Assembly: GCA_016934715.1 (NCBI GenBank)
Contig: JAFGSI010000001.1
Span: 1 to 44,174, forward strand
From: Anaerolineales bacterium
GTDB lineage: Bacteria > Chloroflexota > Anaerolineae > Anaerolineales > Villigracilaceae
Direction of reading: 5' to 3'
Length of the DNA stretch: 44,174 nucleotides
Shown here: piece by piece, positions 33,300 through 40,605 of the stretch
How the letters are laid out: the number at the start of each line of letters is the position of its first letter
How positions within the stretch are numbered: position 1 is the first letter of the stretch
Notes under the pieces: generated by a model
Database searches by the model: none
What the model was told of the DNA's origin: nothing
The model's input: the letters and a program-made list of their open reading frames with translations, nothing else
Translations under genes and position numbers: made by a program

Positions 33300-34316
33300 T
33301 CAACCCTGGGAGTGCAACGAAGCCTGCTGCTGCTTCTCCAGGTGCAGCAATGAATCGGTCATCGCCTGGCGGATATGCCCTCCGGCGGACAATCCGCCCA
33401 TTTCCATCCCGATGATCACGGAGCCGATCACCGGCGGGACCGACAGGCGGACCAGGCGCGCGCCCGGTGCCAGTTCGGCGATCGTCTCCCGCAGCGGTTC
33501 GATCAGCAAGGCTCCGCCGTTGAACATGCCGCCGGCCAGGACGACCTCAAATACCTCGGCCTCGAAATTCAACTGGCGGATCACGCCCCAGGCCATCTCG
33601 CCAAGTTCGCGACCCGCCCAACGCAGCAGATCGATCGCCACCGGATCGCCGCTCTCCGCAACTTCGAAAACTACTGGCGCGGCGGCCGCCCCGATGGTAT
33701 AGGTGCCCTTGCAGTACCCTTCGAGCAGGTCCTCCACATCGCGGGCACCGGCATAATCGACCAGGGCCCCGGTCAGGGTCGTCTCGGGCAGGCGCTTGAT
33801 CCAGGCATGATTGACCAGGTGCATGGCCCGGAAGACCAGCTCGGACCCCCCGGCTGCTTCGCCGGTTGTGATCCCGTACCCGGATACCCGCCCCTCGCGT
33901 TTGTGCTCCCGGTCCCAGCCGTGGCAGTTGCAGCCGGTGCCGGAGACAACCACGATCCCCCAGCCGGCCTGGGCCCCGGCAACCAGGCCCGGGATGGCAT
34001 CATTGACCAGGCGCATGGGCGCCGCCAGGTCGAGACCCTCCAGGACTTCCAGCATCGGCTGGCGCTCGGAGGGCCAGTCGTAGCCGGCGATCCCGAACCC
34101 GGCCCCGCCAATATCCTTTATTTTTAGCCCGCCTCCCCGCAGGGCCTGACCGATCGAGCACTCCAGGGCCTCGCGCAGGCCGTCAAACCCAACGTTCTGA
34201 TGATTTCCCGGGCCGGCCTCGCCGAACCCGACCCCCACGCCGTCCTCGTCAGCGATCATGGCGTGGGTCTTGGTAGCCCCAACGTCCACTCCCAAGAAAT
34301 AGCGCATCGGTTCCAT
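33300..34316 (-). CDS. BadF/BadG-type sugar kinase (N-acetylglucosamine kinase-like)
   Basis: A 338-residue ASKHA-fold kinase of the BadF/BadG/BcrA/BcrD ATPase family, the family of eukaryotic-type GlcNAc kinase. Phosphate-1 motif GVDVGATKTHAMI near the N terminus, phosphate-2 VVVSGTGCNCHG, and a late adenosine region VVLAGGMFNGG. It should phosphorylate an imported amino sugar with ATP. A second ATG three codons in (MRYFLG) is an alternative start; neither has a strong ribosome site. Because GH4 enzymes of this type act on 6-phospho-disaccharides and no PTS is present, this kinase might phosphorylate the disaccharide itself; that is a hypothesis. Confidence 0.87.
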   Translation of the reverse strand: MEPMRYFLGVDVGATKTHAMIADEDGVGVGFGEAGPGNHQNVGFDGLREALECSIGQALRGGGLKIKDIGGAGFGIAGYDWPSERQPMLEVLEGLDLAAPMRLVNDAIPGLVAGAQAGWGIVVVSGTGCNCHGWDREHKREGRVSGYGITTGEAAGGSELVFRAMHLVNHAWIKRLPETTLTGALVDYAGARDVEDLLEGYCKGTYTIGAAAAPVVFEVAESGDPVAIDLLRWAGRELGEMAWGVIRQLNFEAEVFEVVLAGGMFNGGALLIEPLRETIAELAPGARLVRLSVPPVIGSVIIGMEMGGLSAGGHIRQAMTDSLLHLEKQQQASLHSQG

Positions 34317-34321
34317 TTCTG

Positions 34322-34350
34322 TTGTGCCAGCAGATGTTCTGCTGGCACAA
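34322..34350 (-). repeat. 12-bp-arm hairpin between GH4 and kinase genes
   Basis: TTGTGCCAGCAG (34322-34333) and CTGCTGGCACAA (34339-34350) pair perfectly with a 5-base loop. It fills most of the 50-bp gap inside the operon and ends 5 bases before the kinase start, where it could limit initiation. No U-run follows, so RNA processing, stabilisation or translational control is likelier than full termination. Confidence 0.65.
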
Positions 34351-34366
34351 CGGGGGGTCTCGTATT

Positions 34367-35659
34367 CTACTTCCAGAACTGTGGCAGGTAGTCCCGGTGC
34401 GTGCTGAGCATGTCATCCAGCACGGCCGGGATCCTGTCGGCGGTCGGCCCGAGTGGGTGCGCCAGCAGAGCCTGGAAGGCCGCCTCCCGATCCCCATGGA
34501 CGGCCGCCGCGACCGTCAAGACCTCGTAGGCCTTCACCTGGGCGATCAAGCCGAAGCAGGCGGGCGGCAAGGGGTCCGCCGGAAGGGGGTGGATTCCCTG
34601 ACGATCGACCCTGGCAGGCATCTCCAGGACCCAGTCGGCCGGCCAGTCGCTGACGGCGCCCTTGTTGGGGGTGTTGACGATATGGGTCTCTCCCAGATTG
34701 TTGTAATGCGCATTGAGCAGCTGGGTCGCCACGGTCGAGTAATAGGCGCCGCCGCGTTTCATCAGGTCTTCGGGCGGCTCCTGCAGGTTCGGATCAGCGT
34801 ACTCCTGCAGCAGATCCTTCTCGACCTCGATGACCTCGTCGGCGCGCGACGGCGGCCACTTCTCCTGGGCCGCTAGTTTCCGGTCGGTGTGGTAGAAATA
34901 CTGCAGGTAGTAATTGGGGATCATGCGCAGGACCTCGATCGTGCGCGGGTCCCACTCGGGATGCTCATCGGCCTGCAACGAAGCGATGAAGCGGTCAATG
35001 ACCTGCGGCCAGATATCTTCGCCGTCGATCGTGAAACCCCGGTGCCAGGAGAGGTGATTGAGACCCAATGTCTGCAGTTCAGCCCGCTCGGGTTCGACCT
35101 GCTTCCCGGTTGCCTGCTCCCATTCCTTCAGGATCATCATCTTGGCCGTGATCGGCACATTACAGACCCCGACCGACAGGACGTCGGGAGCATATCCGGC
35201 CAGCGCCTGGGTCACCAGGCCGGCTGGATTGGTAAAGTTGACCAGCATCGCCCCGGGTGCCAGGTCGCGCATGTCCTTGGCGATCCCAAGAATGACCGGA
35301 ATGGTGCGCAGCGCCTTGGCCATCCCGCCAACGCCGGTGGTTTCCTGCCCGATGAGGTTGTGGCGCTTGCCCAGGTATTCATCACGGCGACGGGCTTCCA
35401 TCTGCCCGACGCGCAATTGCGTCGTAACATAGGAAGCCCCTTCCACCGCCCGGCGCTGGTCGGTGGTGAGCACCACCTTGAAGGGGTCGCCCTGATGGGC
35501 AACCATGCGCTGGGCGAATCCGCCGACGATGTCCAGACGTTCCCGGTCGATGTCCATCAACCAGAGTTCGTCCAGCGGGAATTTTTCTACCCGGGCCAGA
35601 AAGCCGTTGACGAGTTCAGGTGTATAGGTCGAACCGCCTCCAAAGACCGCGACTTTCAT
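34367..35659 (-). CDS. GH4 6-phospho-glycosidase, ChbF/CelF-like
   Basis: A 430-residue NAD- and Mn-dependent GH4 hydrolase. Dinucleotide motif VFGGGSTYTPEL near the N terminus, GQETTGVGG (104-112), the metal Cys166 in CNVP, and His202 in LNHLSW. It tracks E. coli ChbF through VTTQLRVGQ, LRTIPVI, NFTNPAG and RGGAYYS. Such enzymes cleave 6-phospho-beta-glucosides or mono-deacetylated chitobiose-6-phosphate by an oxidation-elimination mechanism. With ChbG and GH18 genes in the same operon, a chitobiose-type substrate is favoured over cellobiose; the sequence alone does not settle it. It begins 11 bases after the second permease. Confidence 0.92.
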   Translation of the reverse strand: MKVAVFGGGSTYTPELVNGFLARVEKFPLDELWLMDIDRERLDIVGGFAQRMVAHQGDPFKVVLTTDQRRAVEGASYVTTQLRVGQMEARRRDEYLGKRHNLIGQETTGVGGMAKALRTIPVILGIAKDMRDLAPGAMLVNFTNPAGLVTQALAGYAPDVLSVGVCNVPITAKMMILKEWEQATGKQVEPERAELQTLGLNHLSWHRGFTIDGEDIWPQVIDRFIASLQADEHPEWDPRTIEVLRMIPNYYLQYFYHTDRKLAAQEKWPPSRADEVIEVEKDLLQEYADPNLQEPPEDLMKRGGAYYSTVATQLLNAHYNNLGETHIVNTPNKGAVSDWPADWVLEMPARVDRQGIHPLPADPLPPACFGLIAQVKAYEVLTVAAAVHGDREAAFQALLAHPLGPTADRIPAVLDDMLSTHRDYLPQFWK

Positions 35660-35670
35660 CCACTGCCATC

Positions 35671-36801
35671 CTACTTTTCGACACCGGTGATGACGATGCC
35701 CTGGACGAAGAAACGCTGGGCAGCGAAGAACAGGATCACCGGGAGCAGGAGCGTCATCAAGGCCCCGGCCTGGATGTACTGCGGCTGCTGCCCGTAGATG
35801 CCATTGAAGCGCGCCAGGGCGACCGAGATCGGCTGGCTATCCATCTTGGTGGACAGGTAGATGAGAGGGCCGAAATAGTCGTTCCAGGCCCAGACAACGT
35901 GGAAGATCGTGACCGCCACGATGGCTGGATAGGACTGCGGGATGATCACCGACCACAGGACCCGGAATGGGCTGGCGCCGTCCATGTAAGCCGCCTCGTC
36001 CAGTTCGCGCGGCAGGGTCATGAAATACTGGCGCAGCAGGAAGGTATCGTAGGCATTGGCAAAGAAGGACGGGACGATCAGCGGCAGCCAGGTGCCGACC
36101 CATCCGATCTGGCTGAAGAACGTAAATGTAGGGATGATCGTCACTGCGCCTGGCAGGAAGATCGTCGAGATCAACACGATGAACAGGAAATCACGACCCG
36201 GGAAGCGGAAGCGGGAAAAGCCAAAGGCCACCACGATGCACGAGACCAGGATGCCAATGGTGGTCGTGAAGGCATAGAAGAAGGTATTCCACAGCATGCG
36301 CGGATAGTTGATCAGTTCCCAGACATCGGTGTAGTTCTGCCAGGTGGGCGAGATCTCCCAACCGCGCTCGAGACCCTTATAATATCCGGTCCACATAAAT
36401 GGCCCGGCAGCGGGGTCCTGCGGGTCGAGGAAGACCGAGGCACTGTTATAGCCTTTGAGCAGGGCCAGATTCTGGATCTCGCCATCGATCGGGACCATGT
36501 ACATATCCAGATCCCTGCCAACGTAATCATTCATATCGATGATGACATCGGACATCGTTCCGCCCAGATCCATCTGGTAGGTGTAGGTCCCCAGATCCTC
36601 GCCCTCATAGGTGTACTGTGCCGGGGCGGCAGGCCAGAACGGCGCGCCGAGAATGGTGATCTGGGTCTGGGTCTTCAGCGAGGTCAGGATCATGTAAAGG
36701 AACGGCATCAGGAAGATCGCCAGGACCGCCGCCGTCACAGTTGTGACGAAAGTCGCGTTCAACCCTTTCTTCAGCTTGGTTTTACGGAGGACAGCATCCA
36801 T
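35671..36801 (-). CDS. ABC sugar permease, MalG type, with large external insertion
   Basis: A 376-residue inner-membrane permease; typical MalG/UgpE-type partners have about 275-285. The extra 100 or so residues lie between the first and second helices (about 50-160), a soluble Asp/Tyr-rich loop predicted outside the membrane. The EAA loop that docks the ATPase is intact (ELDEAAYMDGASPFRVLW). The C-terminal end FFVQGIVITGVEK is typical. It pairs with the permease 16 bases upstream. Insertions of this kind occur in MalF (P2 loop) but are unusual in the MalG partner; the loop may contact the binding protein. Confidence 0.93.
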   Translation of the reverse strand: MDAVLRKTKLKKGLNATFVTTVTAAVLAIFLMPFLYMILTSLKTQTQITILGAPFWPAAPAQYTYEGEDLGTYTYQMDLGGTMSDVIIDMNDYVGRDLDMYMVPIDGEIQNLALLKGYNSASVFLDPQDPAAGPFMWTGYYKGLERGWEISPTWQNYTDVWELINYPRMLWNTFFYAFTTTIGILVSCIVVAFGFSRFRFPGRDFLFIVLISTIFLPGAVTIIPTFTFFSQIGWVGTWLPLIVPSFFANAYDTFLLRQYFMTLPRELDEAAYMDGASPFRVLWSVIIPQSYPAIVAVTIFHVVWAWNDYFGPLIYLSTKMDSQPISVALARFNGIYGQQPQYIQAGALMTLLLPVILFFAAQRFFVQGIVITGVEK

Positions 36802-36817
36802 CGATTACCTCTCTTCT

Positions 36818-37816
36818 CTAGCCTTTATCGCTGGCGTAATAGACCCAGTAGCGAGCCGTGGCGAACATGACGACCGTCACTACCAGGATTACCAGGAACA
36901 GGATCCAGGCGAGGGTCGAACCATAAGACATGTTCTGGTTGGTGAAGAACGTCTTGTACAGGTACAGGTTGTAGAACATGGTCGCACCGCCTGGCCGCCC
37001 GGTGCCCGCGTTGATGACCAGTGGCACCAGGAAATACTGGAACAGACCGACCACGCTCAGGACCAGGTTGTAGAAAATGACCGGCGAGATCATCGGGAAG
37101 GTGACGTTCCAGAAGGTGGCGAGCTTGCCGGCGCCATCCACTTCGGCAGCATCGTAGAGGTCGGTCGGGACCCCCTGGATGCCAGCCAGCATGGTCAGCA
37201 TGGCGTTGCCGATCCCCCAGATCCCCATGATCACATAGGTGGGATAGACCCAGTTGATGTCATTGGCCCAACCAGGTGTATTTTCCTTGGGAATGCCCAG
37301 TGCGATCAGTGTGCGGTTAACCCAGCCCGTCTCCGGGTTGAGGATGCCGCCCCACAGGAATACGCTGGCGACGAAGGGGATGATGTAGGGCATGTAAAAC
37401 ATGGAACGGAAGAATGATTGCCCCTTCAGGTGCTTGTTGTTCATCATGAGCGCCAGTCCCAGCGGCAGAAGGATCCCGACCGGCAGCGCGATCAGACCGA
37501 AACGGATCGTGATCCACAGTGACCCGGGGGTCGAATTCGGCCGCATGTTCCAGACCTGCGGATCCCCGAACAGCGTTTCGTAGTTATCGAATCCCACAAA
37601 TTGCGGAGGGTTCAACACACCATCCGTGATCTTGATGTTCATGAAGGAGAAGATCAGGGTGGCGATCATCGGGATCAGCGTGAAGGCCAGAAAGCCAAGG
37701 ATCCATGGGCTCAGGTAGAGCAGCCCGTTACGATACTCCTGCTTCGCCAACGGGGTCAGATGGCGAATGGACTTGAGAGAAGGTAGTTTTGGCAGGCCGC
37801 GGACAAGTTCTTCCAT
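36818..37816 (-). CDS. ABC sugar permease, MalF/UgpA type
   Basis: A 332-residue inner-membrane permease with six or seven helices. The EAA loop reads DLYDAAEVDGAGKLATFW. The first helix region (LYLSPWILGFLAF) is typical of the family. AAGGAG precedes the start. It follows the binding-protein gene across a 72-bp gap holding a strong hairpin and lies directly before the second permease. No ATPase gene is present, so a shared MsmK/UgpC-type ATPase encoded elsewhere is expected. Confidence 0.94.
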   Translation of the reverse strand: MEELVRGLPKLPSLKSIRHLTPLAKQEYRNGLLYLSPWILGFLAFTLIPMIATLIFSFMNIKITDGVLNPPQFVGFDNYETLFGDPQVWNMRPNSTPGSLWITIRFGLIALPVGILLPLGLALMMNNKHLKGQSFFRSMFYMPYIIPFVASVFLWGGILNPETGWVNRTLIALGIPKENTPGWANDINWVYPTYVIMGIWGIGNAMLTMLAGIQGVPTDLYDAAEVDGAGKLATFWNVTFPMISPVIFYNLVLSVVGLFQYFLVPLVINAGTGRPGGATMFYNLYLYKTFFTNQNMSYGSTLAWILFLVILVVTVVMFATARYWVYYASDKG

Positions 37817-37843
37817 GGCAGCGCTCCTTTATCAGAGTGATGC

Positions 37844-37871
37844 GGGCGGGCCAGCAAGTGCTGGCCCGCCC
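37844..37871 (-). repeat. 13-bp-stem intercistronic hairpin after the binding-protein gene
   Basis: GGGCGGGCCAGCA (37844-37856) and TGCTGGCCCGCCC (37859-37871) are perfect complements with two bases between, a very stable GC-rich stem. No U-run follows on the minus strand. Position and form match the hairpins after malE-type genes that protect the binding-protein mRNA and lower permease output. Function is inferred. Confidence 0.75.
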
Positions 37872-37888
37872 AGGTACAGCAAAATACG

Positions 37889-39289
37889 TTACTTGTTGAA
37901 GATGACCGTCAGGTCAGCTTCGAGGGTCGCAATCTCGGTCGCGAGATTGAGGCCTTCCGTGTTGTTCATCAGGTCACCAAAGGTCTGGATGCGGGCCCAA
38001 CCCTCGTTCCAGTTGGGCATATAGCCTTCGGCGCTCGGAACATCCGGGTATGCCAATCCAGCGAGGATGGTGTCCCAGGTGGTGACGAACGGGTAGTTCG
38101 CACCCGTCGAATCGAGGTACGGCTGCTGGTAATCAGGCAGGGACGGGAAACCGCCGTAAGCGGCAGCCAGGTCACCGTGGCCAACAACCAGATACTCGGT
38201 ACCCACAGGGCCAATCAGGAAGGCCAGAACTTCAAAGGCCTCAGCCGGATGGGCACTGCCCTTCCAGGCGCGGAAGGTGTCGGCGTCGACGCGGCTGTGA
38301 ACCTGGCCGTCAGCTCCGACCGGGATCGCGCCGAACTGGAATTCGTTGCCAGCGGAAGCGAAATCACCCAGGCAGCAGGTGTACCACAGGTTGGTGATGG
38401 TCATGGCAATCTTGCCGCTGTTGAAGGTGTTGCCGGAGCCGAACTCAGGGCTGCCGGCGACCGCGCCATTGGGCATGAAGGGCTGATTGCCCCAGATGCC
38501 ATCATAGTACCATTCCCAGGCATCTTTCCAGGCGTCGGGGATCGCGGTCTCGTAGCTGCCCGCGGAGCCCGTGTAGTAGGACGGGGTCGCATGGAAGGCA
38601 CCAATGTAGGACGGATGGCCGGACCAGGTCGGGTGGAAACCGTACTGCACGATCGCGTTGCGATCGAAACCTTCCTGGGTGGCGTTCAGGCCGTTGGCAT
38701 CGATGGTCAGCAGGCGGGCGACTTCCGTGAAAGCGTCGTAGTCCCATGTGACCGAGGCGCCATCGGGCATTACATAGGCCTCACCGTACTCAGCCGGCGG
38801 GTAGTTCAGGCCAGCCTCGTCAAACATGGCCGGGATGTAGAAGATCGCGGCCGGGAAGACCAGGAAGGGCAGACCGAGCTGGCCCTCGTCGCTAATGTAC
38901 ATGTCGATCAGAGCCGGGTCATATTCGCTGGTGTCGAAATCATCCATGTAGGGGCTCAGTTCAAGCCACTGGCCGAAGAAGGCGTTCGAACCAGCCCAAC
39001 CCACCGGGCCGATAACGTCGGGGCCTTCGCCAGCCGCGATCTGGGTCGCCAGGGTGTCGCGAGCGCTGTCGTAGGGGACGACTTCCAGGATCAGTTCGAT
39101 GTTGTCGTGCGTGGCATTGAACTCGTCCACCAGAGCCTGCTCGACCTCAACCTGCGCCGGATCGGTACCGGTGCCCAGGCCGACAAACCAGCGGATCTGG
39201 ACGGGCCCACCACCGCCGCCGCCGCAGGACGTGAGAACCATCGCGGAGGCGACCACTAGGGCCATCAAAACGTACAGGGTCTTTTTCAT
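37889..39289 (-). CDS. ABC sugar solute-binding lipoprotein (family 1)
   Basis: A 466-residue binding lipoprotein. The start MKKTLYVL at 39289 follows GAGGAG; the signal ends in VLTSC (Cys22) and a poly-Gly linker. Family 1 features include an early VEVEQALVDEFNATHDNIELILEV-type segment, GEGPDVIGPVGWAG, and the aromatic-rich cleft WYTCCLGDF and NLWYT. It should capture an oligosaccharide for the two permeases that follow. A 70-bp gap with a 10-bp tandem repeat separates it from the LacI gene upstream. It is likely the most highly expressed gene of the operon because of the hairpin behind it. Confidence 0.93.
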   Translation of the reverse strand: MKKTLYVLMALVVASAMVLTSCGGGGGGPVQIRWFVGLGTGTDPAQVEVEQALVDEFNATHDNIELILEVVPYDSARDTLATQIAAGEGPDVIGPVGWAGSNAFFGQWLELSPYMDDFDTSEYDPALIDMYISDEGQLGLPFLVFPAAIFYIPAMFDEAGLNYPPAEYGEAYVMPDGASVTWDYDAFTEVARLLTIDANGLNATQEGFDRNAIVQYGFHPTWSGHPSYIGAFHATPSYYTGSAGSYETAIPDAWKDAWEWYYDGIWGNQPFMPNGAVAGSPEFGSGNTFNSGKIAMTITNLWYTCCLGDFASAGNEFQFGAIPVGADGQVHSRVDADTFRAWKGSAHPAEAFEVLAFLIGPVGTEYLVVGHGDLAAAYGGFPSLPDYQQPYLDSTGANYPFVTTWDTILAGLAYPDVPSAEGYMPNWNEGWARIQTFGDLMNNTEGLNLATEIATLEADLTVIFNK

Positions 39290-39328
39290 GGTAATTCTTC
39301 TCCTCGAAATTTTGTCTTGAAGGATTGG

Positions 39329-39348
39329 ACGAACGTATACGAACGTAT
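39329..39348 (-). promoter_or_regulatory. Tandem 10-bp repeat before the binding-protein gene
   Basis: ACGAACGTAT occurs twice head to tail (39329-39338 and 39339-39348); the junction forms the palindrome CGTATACG (39334-39341). It is 40-60 bases before the start at 39289, in the gap after the LacI gene. It differs from the LacI-gene operator palindrome, so it may be a site for another regulator. No clear promoter hexamers were found beside it. Confidence 0.4.
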
Positions 39349-39359
39349 TGGGCTTTCGA

Positions 39360-40418
39360 TCATCGTTTCTGGGCAATCACCTCCTTTGGCATGGATTTTC
39401 TCGCAGAACAGCCACACGACTGCCGAATGACAACTTCCGTGGGTAACAAGATCTTCTGCTCTGCGGGTTCACCGAGGATCATGTTGAGGATCTGCTGGCC
39501 TGCAGCCCGGCCGACAGCCTCGGTCGGAGCCCGTACGGTCGTCAGCGGGAGCGGCAGGATGCAGGAAAAGTGCTGGTCATCGAAGCCAACCACCGAGACC
39601 TGGTCCGGAACGCTCATGCCGACATCCTGCAGAGCCCGGATCACACCCAGGGCCGAATCGTCGTCGCTGGCGAAGACGGCATCGAAAACGGGGTGGTTGT
39701 TGGAGAGAAAGGTTTTCATTTCGCGGTAGGTGACCTCGCGGTCGAATTCGCCGTTGACCACCAATTTGGGATCGTAGGCGATCCCGTGGGCTTCCAGAGC
39801 ATCTTTGTAGCCCATCTCGCGCCAGTGCGAGTCTTCGTGGTCAACCAGCCCGCGGGTGAAAACAATATGCCGCCTCCCATGGACTTCGATCAGGTGATCG
39901 ACGATCCTGCGTGAGGCGGCCTTATTTTCAACAGTCACATAGGGGATATTAAGATGCGGCGGCGGCGTGCGGTGGACCAAGACCATCGGAAAGTTCATCC
40001 GGTGCCACTGGGCCAGCTGATCTTCTTTAACAGCATCGGCAAAGATCACCACGCCATCGGTGTTGTGCGGCCCGACCGGAGGGGGATACTCCTTGCGCAG
40101 GTCCGCCCGATAGGTCGCCACCAGCAGGTTGTGATGGTTCTCGGCCACCACCTTCTCCAGCCCGCTCAACAGGGGGGAGAAAAAATCGTAGTTGATCGTC
40201 GTCAGCAGCAGGCCGATCGAACGTGTTCTGCGGGTGGCCAGGTGACGGGCAGCGGCATGGGGAACGTAGTTAAGTTCCGTCATGACCTTGCTGATCCGCT
40301 CTGCCACCTCCGCCGAGACCGGCGCATTACGGTTAATAAAACGACTGACCGTCGCCACAGACACATCTGCCTGGCGAGCGACATCACGGATGGTAATCGA
40401 GTGCGATTTTCGGGTCAT
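39360..40418 (-). CDS. LacI-family transcriptional regulator
   Basis: A 352-residue repressor-type regulator of the full family length. The N-terminal helix-turn-helix and hinge are textbook: TIRDVARQADVSVATVSRFIN, then NYVPHAAARHLATRRT. The periplasmic-binding-protein-like sensor domain follows, with FASDDDSALGVIRAL and VVGFDD motifs. The C-terminal RQSCGCS is seen in a subset of the family. Its promoter overlaps two 12-bp palindromes that are very likely its own operators. It should sense a sugar or sugar phosphate and control the transporter and enzyme genes downstream. Confidence 0.94.
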   Translation of the reverse strand: MTRKSHSITIRDVARQADVSVATVSRFINRNAPVSAEVAERISKVMTELNYVPHAAARHLATRRTRSIGLLLTTINYDFFSPLLSGLEKVVAENHHNLLVATYRADLRKEYPPPVGPHNTDGVVIFADAVKEDQLAQWHRMNFPMVLVHRTPPPHLNIPYVTVENKAASRRIVDHLIEVHGRRHIVFTRGLVDHEDSHWREMGYKDALEAHGIAYDPKLVVNGEFDREVTYREMKTFLSNNHPVFDAVFASDDDSALGVIRALQDVGMSVPDQVSVVGFDDQHFSCILPLPLTTVRAPTEAVGRAAGQQILNMILGEPAEQKILLPTEVVIRQSCGCSARKSMPKEVIAQKR

Positions 40419-40429
40419 GGGGCGATTGT

Positions 40430-40454
40430 GGAACCGGTTACAGTAACCGGTTAC
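40430..40454 (-). promoter_or_regulatory. Twin LacI-type operator palindromes
   Basis: GTAACCGGTTAC (40443-40454) is a perfect palindrome with a central CG, the hallmark of LacI-family sites. GGAACCGGTTAC (40430-40441) is a near copy one base away. They abut the -10 box and cover the expected transcription start and leader of the LacI gene, so binding would block initiation. Confidence 0.7.
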
Positions 40455-40483
40455 ATTATGACACAGAAGAAAATCAGAGTCAA
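40455..40483 (-). promoter_or_regulatory. Promoter of the LacI gene and sugar operon
   Basis: On the minus strand: TTGACT (complement of 40478-40483), 17-bp spacer, CATAAT (complement of 40455-40460). Five of six matches in each box with ideal spacing. The predicted start is near 40448, inside the operators, about 30 bases before the ATG at 40418. Confidence 0.75.
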
Positions 40484-40605
40484 GTGCCTTTCCTTAAAAT
40501 TTCGCCCCGGTTTCGAAAATGGCCTCCCCAGCCGGGAGTTCCGCGCTCACTTGTCAAGGTCCAGGCCTGCGTCCGGATTCTGCCCCGCAAGGTTGATCGC
40601 GTTCG

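Noticed and set aside
31106-33415. 769-codon open frame on the plus strand
   Set aside because: It lies opposite the GH18 and binding-protein genes, which carry clear motifs; its translation is rich in Gly, Gln, Asp and Arg without domains.
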